Positions 5,639 through 12,077 of a stretch of 13,978 nucleotides of DNA are shown piece by piece (positions within the stretch are counted from its first letter, which is position 1; the number at the start of each line of letters is the position of its first letter). The notes under the pieces were generated by a model. It made no database searches and was not told where the DNA came from. It worked only from the letters and a program-made list of their open reading frames with translations. The position numbers were made by a program, and so were the translations under genes. The DNA is from an uncultured beta proteobacterium. Its GTDB lineage: Bacteria > Pseudomonadota > Gammaproteobacteria > Burkholderiales > Burkholderiaceae_C. Location: the NCBI GenBank assembly GCA_903870955.1, contig CAIQEX010000274.1, forward strand, positions 1-13,978, in the 5' to 3' direction.

Positions 5639-7755
5639 GGTGTTTCTCCCACGGGAACGATAGGAATCACGGTCTGGCCGGCGGCCCGGCGGGCGTTGTT
5701 CAGCAAGGGCACGCACAGGGCCTCGCTCTCATAAATCACCACGCAATCCATGCATTGAAAGCACTCGTCGTAATCGACTTTGCCGCTCTTTTCGATCGAC
5801 TGGTAGGCGCAATCGCTGCGGCAGCGCTGGCATGGCTGGCCGCATTCGGTGCGGCGGGCAATCCAGTCGAAGCGACGCAAACGTCCGAGCAGTCCCATGC
5901 CGGCTCCCAGCGGACACAGGTAACGGCAGTAGCCCTTGTAGACAAAGGAACTCAGCAACACCGTGGCCACTGCCCACAGCACGAAGGGCCACTCGCGCAC
6001 GAAGTTCAAGGTGATGCTGGTCTTGAACGGCTCCACTTCCACCAGCCTGTCGGTCCAGGAGACCGAGATACAGGCCGAAATCAGAATCACCGCCAGCACG
6101 GCGTATTTGGCACGCTTGAGTTGCTTATCCAGCACAGTGGGCACCCGCAATTGCTGGATGTGCAGGGCTGCAGTCACCTTGCTGATGAGCTCCTGTAGCG
6201 CGCCAAACGGACACAGCCAGCCACAGAAAGTACCGCGCCCCCAGATGAAAAAGGTGACCGCCACAAACAGCCAGAGCAGCACCGTCATCGGGTCATAGAG
6301 GAAAAATGCCAGGCTGCGCTGCGCCAGCACCGACTGAATCACGGCGGTGAAATTCACGATCGAAAGTTGACCCTGTGCATACCAGCCGATGAAGAACAGG
6401 GTGAACAACAGATAGGTGGTACGAAAGCGGTTCAGACGCTCTGGGCTGGCAGTCAACCATTTGGGCTTGGCCAGGGACCACGTCAGAACGGCCAGGCCCG
6501 CTACCAGGATCAGCAACTCCCACCAGCGCGAGGTCCAGCTCAATTTCCAGGTCTTGCTGTCGGAGCTGGCGGCTTCAAAGTACTTTTCCGGCAACTCCGC
6601 GCTGAAGGCGAAGCTCTTGTTGACGACCTCGGGCATGAACTGGCCTTTGCTGCGCGACACCAGCAGTTCAAAGTCCAGCGGCAGCGACGGGTCCAGCGCC
6701 GCAGGGGAAATCACCCGGAACACGCGCCACTGGGCATCCTTCAGGTCCTCCGGCACATTCAGCAGGGTGTCCAGATCGAGGTCGCGCATTTCCAGCGAGA
6801 GCTTGCTCTGTTTCAGGCTCAGACGGTCGGGCACGGTGCCGCGCTGGAAGTCATCACTGACGATTCCATAGCGGCCTTTGGCCATCACCAGAAGCGCGTG
6901 GTCACCCGGTTCCAGGCGCTGCTGAAGGTAGTTCCAGGTCTTGGCAGGTAGCAGATTGCGCCCTGCGCTGGGCACGTTCAGATGGGCAAAATAGAGTTCC
7001 ACAAACGGGGCATCGGGCGCACGCCGGGCCTCGTCGTCAAGGCCCTCGCCCGCCGTGCCCTTGAAGGCGGCTTCCACCTCAGCGTTCTTGAAAACTTTGT
7101 GCGTGACCAGTCCGGCCTTCTGCAACCCCTGCCAGTCCAGTGCCTCATAGACAGTTGGACGAATGCGCGCAATCAGGTCCGGGTCGGTGCCGGTGCTGTA
7201 GCCCATCTTGGCGCGGGCCACCTTGAGGGATGCCGCCAGCAGACTTTGGTTCAGGATGCGCACCGAGGCGGTGGCCTTGGCCACGCCGTCGATATACACG
7301 TTGGCGCTATTGGCCTTGCTGGCGCTGGCCTGGTTCAGACCAATCTTGATGCTCTGCTTGAGCGACAGGCTCTTGTACTGCTCCACGAATTTGAACAGGG
7401 GTTGCGGGCCGAGGCCGTCCAAAAACACCGGTTCGTGCTGGGACAGCACCCGCACGTCCATGAACTTGCCATCCTTGTCCAAGGCCACCAGCAGATTGAA
7501 AGGGGTGCCGGAAAAGCCCGGTATGGCGGCAAAGTCGATGGACTCGAAGGCATAGGCAATGACCGTGGTACTGGTCAGATCCTGCGCAAAGATCGGCCAG
7601 ACCGGCACATCACGTTCCTTTTCTCCGACCACCAGTGGCGCCGGAAAAGCCTGGGCCATGGTCTCGCGGGTCATCACGCCGGCCTGGACTTGCGCCACAC
7701 ACAGCAAGCCAAAAAGGCAGGCGCAGACGCGCCAACGTTGCAAAAATTTCCACAT
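5635..7755 (-). CDS. NosR-like membrane flavoprotein with polyferredoxin [4Fe-4S] domain
   Basis: The protein has 706 residues from the ATG at 7755 (GAGGGG 7 nt upstream); an earlier in-frame start would run into the permease gene. A signal peptide (1-25, ending VQA) is followed by a periplasmic FMN-binding domain. In it, the segment VYIDGVAKATASVRI (153-167) matches the NosR flavinylation motif, with Thr162 as predicted FMN site. About five membrane helices follow (near 411-429, 447-467, 490-508, 549-567, 589-605). Two cysteine sets, CGWLCP (511-516) and CRYLCP (610-615), are typical of NosR/NapH/RdxA. The C-terminal domain carries CGQPCQRCRSDC (638-649) and CFQCMDC (675-681) plus Cys681-adjacent residues, suited to two [4Fe-4S] clusters. 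NosR moves electrons from quinol to the periplasm; no nos genes are present. Here it sits in a PQQ-dehydrogenase cluster, so electron delivery or maturation for that system is inferred. Confidence 0.92.
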   Translation of the reverse strand: MWKFLQRWRVCACLFGLLCVAQVQAGVMTRETMAQAFPAPLVVGEKERDVPVWPIFAQDLTSTTVIAYAFESIDFAAIPGFSGTPFNLLVALDKDGKFMDVRVLSQHEPVFLDGLGPQPLFKFVEQYKSLSLKQSIKIGLNQASASKANSANVYIDGVAKATASVRILNQSLLAASLKVARAKMGYSTGTDPDLIARIRPTVYEALDWQGLQKAGLVTHKVFKNAEVEAAFKGTAGEGLDDEARRAPDAPFVELYFAHLNVPSAGRNLLPAKTWNYLQQRLEPGDHALLVMAKGRYGIVSDDFQRGTVPDRLSLKQSKLSLEMRDLDLDTLLNVPEDLKDAQWRVFRVISPAALDPSLPLDFELLVSRSKGQFMPEVVNKSFAFSAELPEKYFEAASSDSKTWKLSWTSRWWELLILVAGLAVLTWSLAKPKWLTASPERLNRFRTTYLLFTLFFIGWYAQGQLSIVNFTAVIQSVLAQRSLAFFLYDPMTVLLWLFVAVTFFIWGRGTFCGWLCPFGALQELISKVTAALHIQQLRVPTVLDKQLKRAKYAVLAVILISACISVSWTDRLVEVEPFKTSITLNFVREWPFVLWAVATVLLSSFVYKGYCRYLCPLGAGMGLLGRLRRFDWIARRTECGQPCQRCRSDCAYQSIEKSGKVDYDECFQCMDCVVIYESEALCVPLLNNARRAAGQTVIPIVPVGETP

Positions 7756-7766
7756 CGGCAGGCCCC

Positions 7767-8597
7767 TCAACCGCGCTGTTTGATCCAGCCGCGCTGCGGG
7801 TCGTAGCCGCGCAGCGCCAAGCCAAAGAACACGGCGCAACCGACCAGCACCACGGCCAAGGCCTGGGCGTTGAACTGCCCTTGCAAGGCAAAGCGAATCA
7901 ACTCCACCACGTAGGTAAAGGGGTTGAGCTGCGCAATCTGAACCAACCACAAGGCACCCGACTCCTCCACCTTCCAGAGTGGATAGAGCGCCGTACTGAT
8001 GAAAAACATCGGGAAGATGACGAAGTTCATGGTGCCGGCAAAGTTCTCCAGTTGCTTGATGTAGACCGAGAGCATCAGGCCCAGGGCCGCCAGCATGGTC
8101 GCACCCAGCGCCATCACCGGGATTGCCAATAGCCAGTTAGCCAAATCCGCCTCGACACCAAAGGCCAGGGCGATCAACAGAAACACCAGCATCTGCAGCA
8201 GCGACAGAGCGGTGGAGGCCATCAATTTGAAGGCCAACAACCAGCCCCGCGGCAAGGGTGCGGTCAGCAGCAGCCGCATGACACCCATCTCGCGGTCATA
8301 GACCATGGAGAGCGAACTTTGCATGCCATTGAACAAGGCGATCATGCCGAGCAAGCCGGGCAGCATGTAGACCTTGTATTCCACATACGTTTCATAGGGC
8401 GGGATGATGGCCACGCCAAAGACATTGTGAAAACCGGCGGAGAAGACCACGAACCAGAGCAACGGCCGCACCAGGCTGGAGGCCAGACGCGAGGGCTGGC
8501 GTAGAAACTTCAGCAGCTCGCGGCCGACCACGGCGCGCAGGGCGCGCGCCAGATGCAAAAGGAGTGGAGTTTGCAGACTCAGGGACGCGCTTTGCAT
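7767..8597 (-). CDS. ABC-2 type permease of the PQQ-associated transporter
   Basis: The 276-residue protein has six hydrophobic segments and the ABC-2 export permease layout. A cytoplasmic N-terminal stretch RELLKFLRQPSRL is followed by a first helix (LVRPLLWFVVFSAGF), the conserved loop MVYDREMGVMRLLLTAPLPRG (119-139), and C-terminal NPFTYVVELIRFALQG before the last helix. Permeases like this occur in clusters for PQQ-dependent alcohol oxidation (ped type), where the transported substrate is unknown. The ATG at 8597 follows AAGGAAAG and lies 19 nt inside the substrate-binding gene. The stop is 11 nt before the NosR-like gene, so the two are cotranscribed. No ATP-binding subunit gene is present in the window. 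Confidence 0.9.
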   Translation of the reverse strand: MQSASLSLQTPLLLHLARALRAVVGRELLKFLRQPSRLASSLVRPLLWFVVFSAGFHNVFGVAIIPPYETYVEYKVYMLPGLLGMIALFNGMQSSLSMVYDREMGVMRLLLTAPLPRGWLLAFKLMASTALSLLQMLVFLLIALAFGVEADLANWLLAIPVMALGATMLAALGLMLSVYIKQLENFAGTMNFVIFPMFFISTALYPLWKVEESGALWLVQIAQLNPFTYVVELIRFALQGQFNAQALAVVLVGCAVFFGLALRGYDPQRGWIKQRG

Positions 8598-9772
8598 GTA
8601 CTTTCCTTTTCATCAAAACCCAGGGTGTCCAGCACCTCCGTCGGATGCATCACGCCATCAAAGGGCGCGGCGGCGGCTACGCCATCGGCATGCCCCAGAA
8701 ACACCGGTTGGCGCAACTGCCCGTCCCAGGCGCGGAATGACAGGCGTGGCCCCTTGAAGCCATCGATAAACACTTCGCCCTTGCGCAGCATCTGCAGCTG
8801 CTGGGGCACGCTGGCCTTGGGGTTTTCCGTCACGACCCCGACGATAGCCTTGATGGCCGCCCAGGCAGCCCAATCCTGCCCGGTCATGGGGCGGTGCGCG
8901 GCCCGCACAAAGCGCCGCGACAACTGGGGGCCACCATTCAGGTCCCATTGCGGATGCCAGGCCAAGGCCACCAAGCCGTTGCTGCCCAGCACCGGGCGCG
9001 GCCACTGGGTGTTGTACGGCACGCTTCGGGCGAACTCGCCATCGCTGTCGATCACCACCACCACGTCATGGCCCTTGTCTTTGGTGAGAAGGCGCACATT
9101 GCCCAGGTCACGCTCACGCGGGTCGTTGGACAACTTGAAGGCGATGGACTGGCCAATCTTGATCCCGTAGCGCTTGGCTGAACGCATGAACGCATCCAGC
9201 TGCAACTTGTCCTGCGGACGCGGTCCGTACAGCACCAGGGCCTGATTCCAGGAGCGCGCTGCCAGATACTGGGCCAGCGCATCGCTGCGCATGGCCTCAC
9301 TCGGGTAGGTATGCAGCAGGTTGGCGGCGCACCCTGTGCCACGCAATTCATCCGCGCCCGAACCCACGTTAAAGAGCAACGCCGGTCCCAAAGCGGCGGG
9401 CGCGCTGGCCACGACCGTCTTCAATTCCGCGTCCGGCAGATCCAGCAACAGGTGAGACACCTTGGCCGCCTTCATCTGGGCAAGCGCTTTGGGTAAATCA
9501 GCCGCCGTCGCCGCCATGAAACTCTTGACTACCAGTTTGTGGCCCACGGCCTCCACCTCAATCGCAGACTCCTCCGCCGCCAGCGCCGCAGCGTCAAGCG
9601 GCCGGCCCGCGGGTTGGCCGGGATAGTTGTGTTCCAGGCGGCGCGTCTGGTAGCGGGCATCGTCTTCCAGACTTAGCACGCCTACGGTCAGGGTTGCGGA
9701 ATGGGCCCATTGCTGCAGCAGGGTCAGGCCCAGGACCAGCAGTAGCCAACGCATCCTTCGGGTTGGGGTCAC
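8579..9772 (-). CDS. Periplasmic substrate-binding-like protein of the PQQ alcohol dehydrogenase system
   Basis: The 397-residue protein starts at a GTG (9772), with GGAGA 9 nt upstream; an internal ATG at 9754 has a less suitable spacing. A signal peptide (MRWLLLVLGLTLLQQWAHSA) precedes a type I periplasmic-binding fold. It matches my memory of the PQQ-associated substrate-binding family by the segments VVVVIDSDGEFARSVPY, WPRPVLGSNGLVALAWHPQW and RRFVRAAHRPMTGQDWAAWA. The ligand is unknown, and in this family the protein may serve an exporter and not an importer. It is the first gene of the upper block, preceded by a -24/-12 promoter, and overlaps the permease gene by 19 nt. Confidence 0.88.
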   Translation of the reverse strand: MTPTRRMRWLLLVLGLTLLQQWAHSATLTVGVLSLEDDARYQTRRLEHNYPGQPAGRPLDAAALAAEESAIEVEAVGHKLVVKSFMAATAADLPKALAQMKAAKVSHLLLDLPDAELKTVVASAPAALGPALLFNVGSGADELRGTGCAANLLHTYPSEAMRSDALAQYLAARSWNQALVLYGPRPQDKLQLDAFMRSAKRYGIKIGQSIAFKLSNDPRERDLGNVRLLTKDKGHDVVVVIDSDGEFARSVPYNTQWPRPVLGSNGLVALAWHPQWDLNGGPQLSRRFVRAAHRPMTGQDWAAWAAIKAIVGVVTENPKASVPQQLQMLRKGEVFIDGFKGPRLSFRAWDGQLRQPVFLGHADGVAAAAPFDGVMHPTEVLDTLGFDEKESTCKARP

Positions 9773-9802
9773 AGTAAAAAGTCTCCGTATCGTTTTTGTT
9801 CA

Positions 9803-9830
9803 GAGTGTCCTATTTCAAAATGGAACACTC
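9803..9830. promoter_or_regulatory. Inverted repeat at the predicted transcription start of the upper block
   Basis: GAGTGTCC (9803-9810) and GGAACACTC (9822-9830) form an inverted repeat with one unpaired A and an 11-nt AT-rich centre. The predicted sigma-54 transcript begins at about 9831, so an RNA from this promoter would open with this hairpin. It may instead be a DNA operator or activator site in the divergent region, since its TGTTCC half-site recurs near 4600. Confidence 0.45.
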
Positions 9831-9841
9831 GCCCAGCGTCG

Positions 9842-9858
9842 CGCAAGAATGGTGCCAG
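9842..9858 (-). promoter_or_regulatory. Sigma-54 (-24/-12) promoter of the upper block
   Basis: The minus strand reads CTGGCACCATTCTTGCG: CTGGCAC and TTGC match the consensus, with exactly 10 nt between GG (9856-9855) and GC (9844-9843). Transcription would start near 9831 and leave a 59-nt leader before the GTG at 9772. Confidence 0.75.
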
Positions 9859-9934
9859 CCGCACCGCGCATCTTAGGCGCGCCGACGGCCTCTGGCATAG
9901 ACTGCGGCGAATACCACTCCTGGATTATTTCTCC

Positions 9935-11206
9935 TTGTCACCTTCCCCCGGACTTCGCCTGGTACTTGCCGCAGTGGGTTCACGCGGTGATGTGCAACCC
10001 CTTTTGGCCCTGGGTCAGGTGCTGCGCCTGCGTGGCCACCAGGTGCGGATTGCGGCTCCGCCAAATTTTGCCGCGTGGGTGCAATCGCTGGGCTTTGACT
10101 TTGCGCCTCTGGGCCAGGATATGCAGCAGTTTCTGGCCGACAACCCGTCGGTCCTGACGGGCAATGTGCGCCGCTCCACGCCCTTGCTGAAGCGCTACTT
10201 TGCCGAAGCTTTGCCGCGCCAGTTGCTGGAACTGCAGGCCATCTGCGCCGATACCGACGCCCTGGTCTGGGCCGGACTCGCCCTTGCCGCCCCCTCGGTG
10301 GCGGAGAAACTGGGGATTCCCGCATTGGGTGTTTTGTACAGCACCTGCATGGTCCCCTCCGGCATGCATCCACCGCCCACGGTGACCCGGCACGGCATGC
10401 CGCACTGTGTCAATCGGGCGCTTTGGTGGCTGCATGACCGCTTGTCAGTGGGCATGCTGGGCCTACCTCTGAACCTGGCCCGAAAGCAGGTCGGGTTGAC
10501 TGCAGTGGATTTACGCGATCACCTGATGCATGCCTGTGACTACGCTATCGCCACCGACGAATTTCTTTTTCCGGGCGACCCCGCTTGGCCGACCAACCTG
10601 CAGCGCGCCAACTTCCTGTTTATGCAGGACCCCGAGCCCCTGGACCCCGAACTGGAAACCTGGCTGCAAGAAGGCGAGCCGCCTGTCTACATCGGTTTTG
10701 GCAGCATGGGCGGTGCCAGCACGCAGCGCCTGGAGACGCTGCTGTTGCAAGCCCTTGCAGGCTCTGGCAGGCGTTACCTGATCGCAGCCGGCTGGGCCGG
10801 GCTGGGACGGGAAACACTCCCCGCCGGTTGGCGCAGGATTTCTGCTGCGCCCCACGCCCAACTTTTCCCCCGTCTGGCAGCGGTGGTTCACCATGGGGGA
10901 TCCGGCACCACGGCGCAGGCGCTGCGCGCGGGGGTAGCGCAAGTTATTCTGCCTTTGATACTGGACCAATATCACCACGCGCACCGCCTCTTTCTGGCTG
11001 GATTGATCCCCAAGCCGGTGCCGATGGAACGCATCAGCGCCAAGCAACTGAAGGCTTCAATTGAGGCCGCCATCGCTTGGCCATTGGAGCCGCGTCAGTC
11101 AGTTGCTGCACGCCTTCAGCAGAGCGATGGCACGTCCCAGGTGGCAAAGCAAATTGAAACCCTTTGCCTGCGTGCCAGCGAAGGCCTTAAGGCGCGCAAG
11201 CTGTGA
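9935..11206 (+). CDS. GT-B fold glycosyltransferase, family 1 (UGT/sterol glucosyltransferase-like)
   Basis: The 423-residue protein transfers a sugar from a nucleotide donor to an unknown, probably lipophilic acceptor. The N-terminal acceptor domain opens with LRLVLAAVGSRGDVQPLLALG (7-27), the G-S-R-G-D-V-Q-P signature of sterol and macrolide glycosyltransferases. The C-terminal donor domain has VYIGFGSMGG (251-260), the nucleotide-sugar motif VVHHGGSGTTAQALRAGV (317-334) and PLILDQYHHAHRL (340-352) with the Asp-Gln that usually contacts the sugar. The start is a TTG at 9935, with only weak ribosome-binding signal; no ATG lies in frame upstream in the divergent region and the family begins at this point. 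It diverges from the PQQ cluster, and nothing in the sequence ties it functionally to it. Confidence 0.88.
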   Translation: MSPSPGLRLVLAAVGSRGDVQPLLALGQVLRLRGHQVRIAAPPNFAAWVQSLGFDFAPLGQDMQQFLADNPSVLTGNVRRSTPLLKRYFAEALPRQLLELQAICADTDALVWAGLALAAPSVAEKLGIPALGVLYSTCMVPSGMHPPPTVTRHGMPHCVNRALWWLHDRLSVGMLGLPLNLARKQVGLTAVDLRDHLMHACDYAIATDEFLFPGDPAWPTNLQRANFLFMQDPEPLDPELETWLQEGEPPVYIGFGSMGGASTQRLETLLLQALAGSGRRYLIAAGWAGLGRETLPAGWRRISAAPHAQLFPRLAAVVHHGGSGTTAQALRAGVAQVILPLILDQYHHAHRLFLAGLIPKPVPMERISAKQLKASIEAAIAWPLEPRQSVAARLQQSDGTSQVAKQIETLCLRASEGLKARKL

Positions 11207-11228
11207 TAAATTTTTGCTCAAGATCAAA

Positions 11229-11278
11229 CTTTTGCGACACCCCATCCAAGCCAAGGGCGTTTAAACCTTTTGCGGCAC
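11229..11278. repeat. Two direct repeats CTTTTGCGRCAC before hpf
   Basis: CTTTTGCGACAC (11229-11240) and CTTTTGCGGCAC (11267-11278) agree at 11 of 12 positions and start 38 nt apart, just upstream of the candidate -24/-12 site. They could be protein-binding sites; there is no family assignment. Confidence 0.35.
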
Positions 11279-11293
11279 AAGCCACCTGCTATG

Positions 11294-11310
11294 CTGGCTT
11301 CAACGATGCA
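11294..11310 (+). promoter_or_regulatory. Candidate sigma-54 promoter of hpf
   Basis: CTGGCTTCAACGATGCA has the -24 CTGGC and the -12 TGCA with exactly 10 nt between GG and GC, but lacks the usual ACG and the first T of TTGC. Transcription would start near 11321, leaving a 67-nt leader. It is weaker than the two sites of the PQQ cluster. Confidence 0.35.
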
Positions 11311-11387
11311 AAAGAATTGCGACCTCAGTCCCGACTCAGCGCACTTCATGAGCAATCGCCCGGACCGATTTTTTAGGAGAAAGAAAA

Positions 11388-11720
11388 ATGAAACTGACCA
11401 TCAGCGGACACCACATTGAAGTTACCGAAGCCCTGAAGACTTACGTCACAGGCAAGCTTGACAAAATTACCAGCCATTTTGATGATGTGGTGGATACGAA
11501 AGTGACCCTGTCAGTTGAAAAGCACAAGGAAAAAGATGGCAAGCATGCGGAGTGCACGCTGCACATCAAGGGTGCCGATCTGTTTGCCGAATCGTCCAAC
11601 GCAGACCTGTACGCCGCGATTGATGAAATGGCCGGCAAACTGGAGCGTCAAGTGATGCGCCACAAGGAAAAGATACAGGACCACTCCAAGACGGCCGCCA
11701 AGCGCGCGCCGATTGTTTGA
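11388..11720 (+). CDS. hpf: Ribosome hibernation promoting factor (HPF/RaiA family)
   Basis: The 110-residue protein belongs to the short HPF/YfiA group that binds the 30S decoding region and inactivates ribosomes in stationary phase. It shows the family opening MKLTISGHHIEVTEALKTYV (1-20), the following helix KLDKITSHFDDV, the strand segment AECTLHIKG (54-62), and DLYAAIDEMAGKLERQVMRHKEKIQDH (77-103) as the second helix. The tail is short, so the long-form dimerisation domain is absent. A strong ribosome-binding site AGGAG lies 8 nt before the ATG. An acidic hypothetical gene follows after 27 nt and probably shares its transcript. Confidence 0.96.
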   Translation: MKLTISGHHIEVTEALKTYVTGKLDKITSHFDDVVDTKVTLSVEKHKEKDGKHAECTLHIKGADLFAESSNADLYAAIDEMAGKLERQVMRHKEKIQDHSKTAAKRAPIV

Positions 11721-11747
11721 CCCGGCTCACACTGGAAGGTTGATAGC

Positions 11748-12077
11748 ATGACCACACTCAAGGTTCCATCCCTCAAGGATGCAATGGCAGCCGCCGAAGA
11801 CGACTCCATCACGGAAGTCGAATTGGGAACCGTGGTGTACCGTCCCGATGGCTATTACTGGCAGGCGCCAGATGGCCTTCAGGAATCGGGGCCGTTCGCC
11901 ACCATGGAAGAGGCGCTCTCCGACATGCAATCCGCCGATGCCGATGCTGACGATGACGCCGAACCCGGCGAATCGCTGGAAGAAGCCGAGGACGAAATTG
12001 GCATTGCCGACTGGATCGATCCCGACACCGGAGAACCGGCAGAAGGCTTGTCAACGCCGCGTCTTCACGACGAATAG
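11748..12077 (+). CDS. Small acidic hypothetical protein downstream of hpf
   Basis: I do not recognise this 109-residue protein. It has no signal peptide or membrane segment. The N-terminal half reads like a small beta domain (ITEVELGTVVYRPDGYYWQA, 20-39, then GPFATMEEALSDMQ). The second half is a strongly acidic tail (about 62-90, runs of D and E) ending IADWIDPDTGEPAEG. The ATG has GGAAGG 8 nt upstream and lies 27 nt after hpf in the same direction, so cotranscription is likely. Its last 13 nt overlap the convergent GGDEF gene. The acidic tail would suit binding to a basic partner, but no role can be assigned. Confidence 0.75.
   Translation: MTTLKVPSLKDAMAAAEDDSITEVELGTVVYRPDGYYWQAPDGLQESGPFATMEEALSDMQSADADADDDAEPGESLEEAEDEIGIADWIDPDTGEPAEGLSTPRLHDE

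Noticed and set aside
5639..5716. Longer N terminus of ApbE from 5716
   Set aside because: ATG 5638 has a GGGAGA site at 6 nt and forms an ATGA overlap; the extra residues are Arg/Pro-rich and unlike an export signal.
4619..5734. Open frame of 371 codons on the plus strand
   Set aside because: Antisense to the well-supported ApbE gene, with no motif or ribosome binding site.
5635..7755. Assignment as nosR of a denitrification cluster
   Set aside because: No nosZ, nosD, nosF or nosY gene is present and the neighbours are PQQ-oxidation genes, so the symbol is withheld.
6982..7806. Open frame of 274 codons on the plus strand
   Set aside because: Antisense to the NosR-like gene; His/Gly/Gln-rich translation without family features.
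7756..7950. Longer N terminus of the NosR-like protein from 7950
   Set aside because: It would run through the end of the permease gene; ATG 7755 has GAGGGG at 7 nt and a signal peptide follows.
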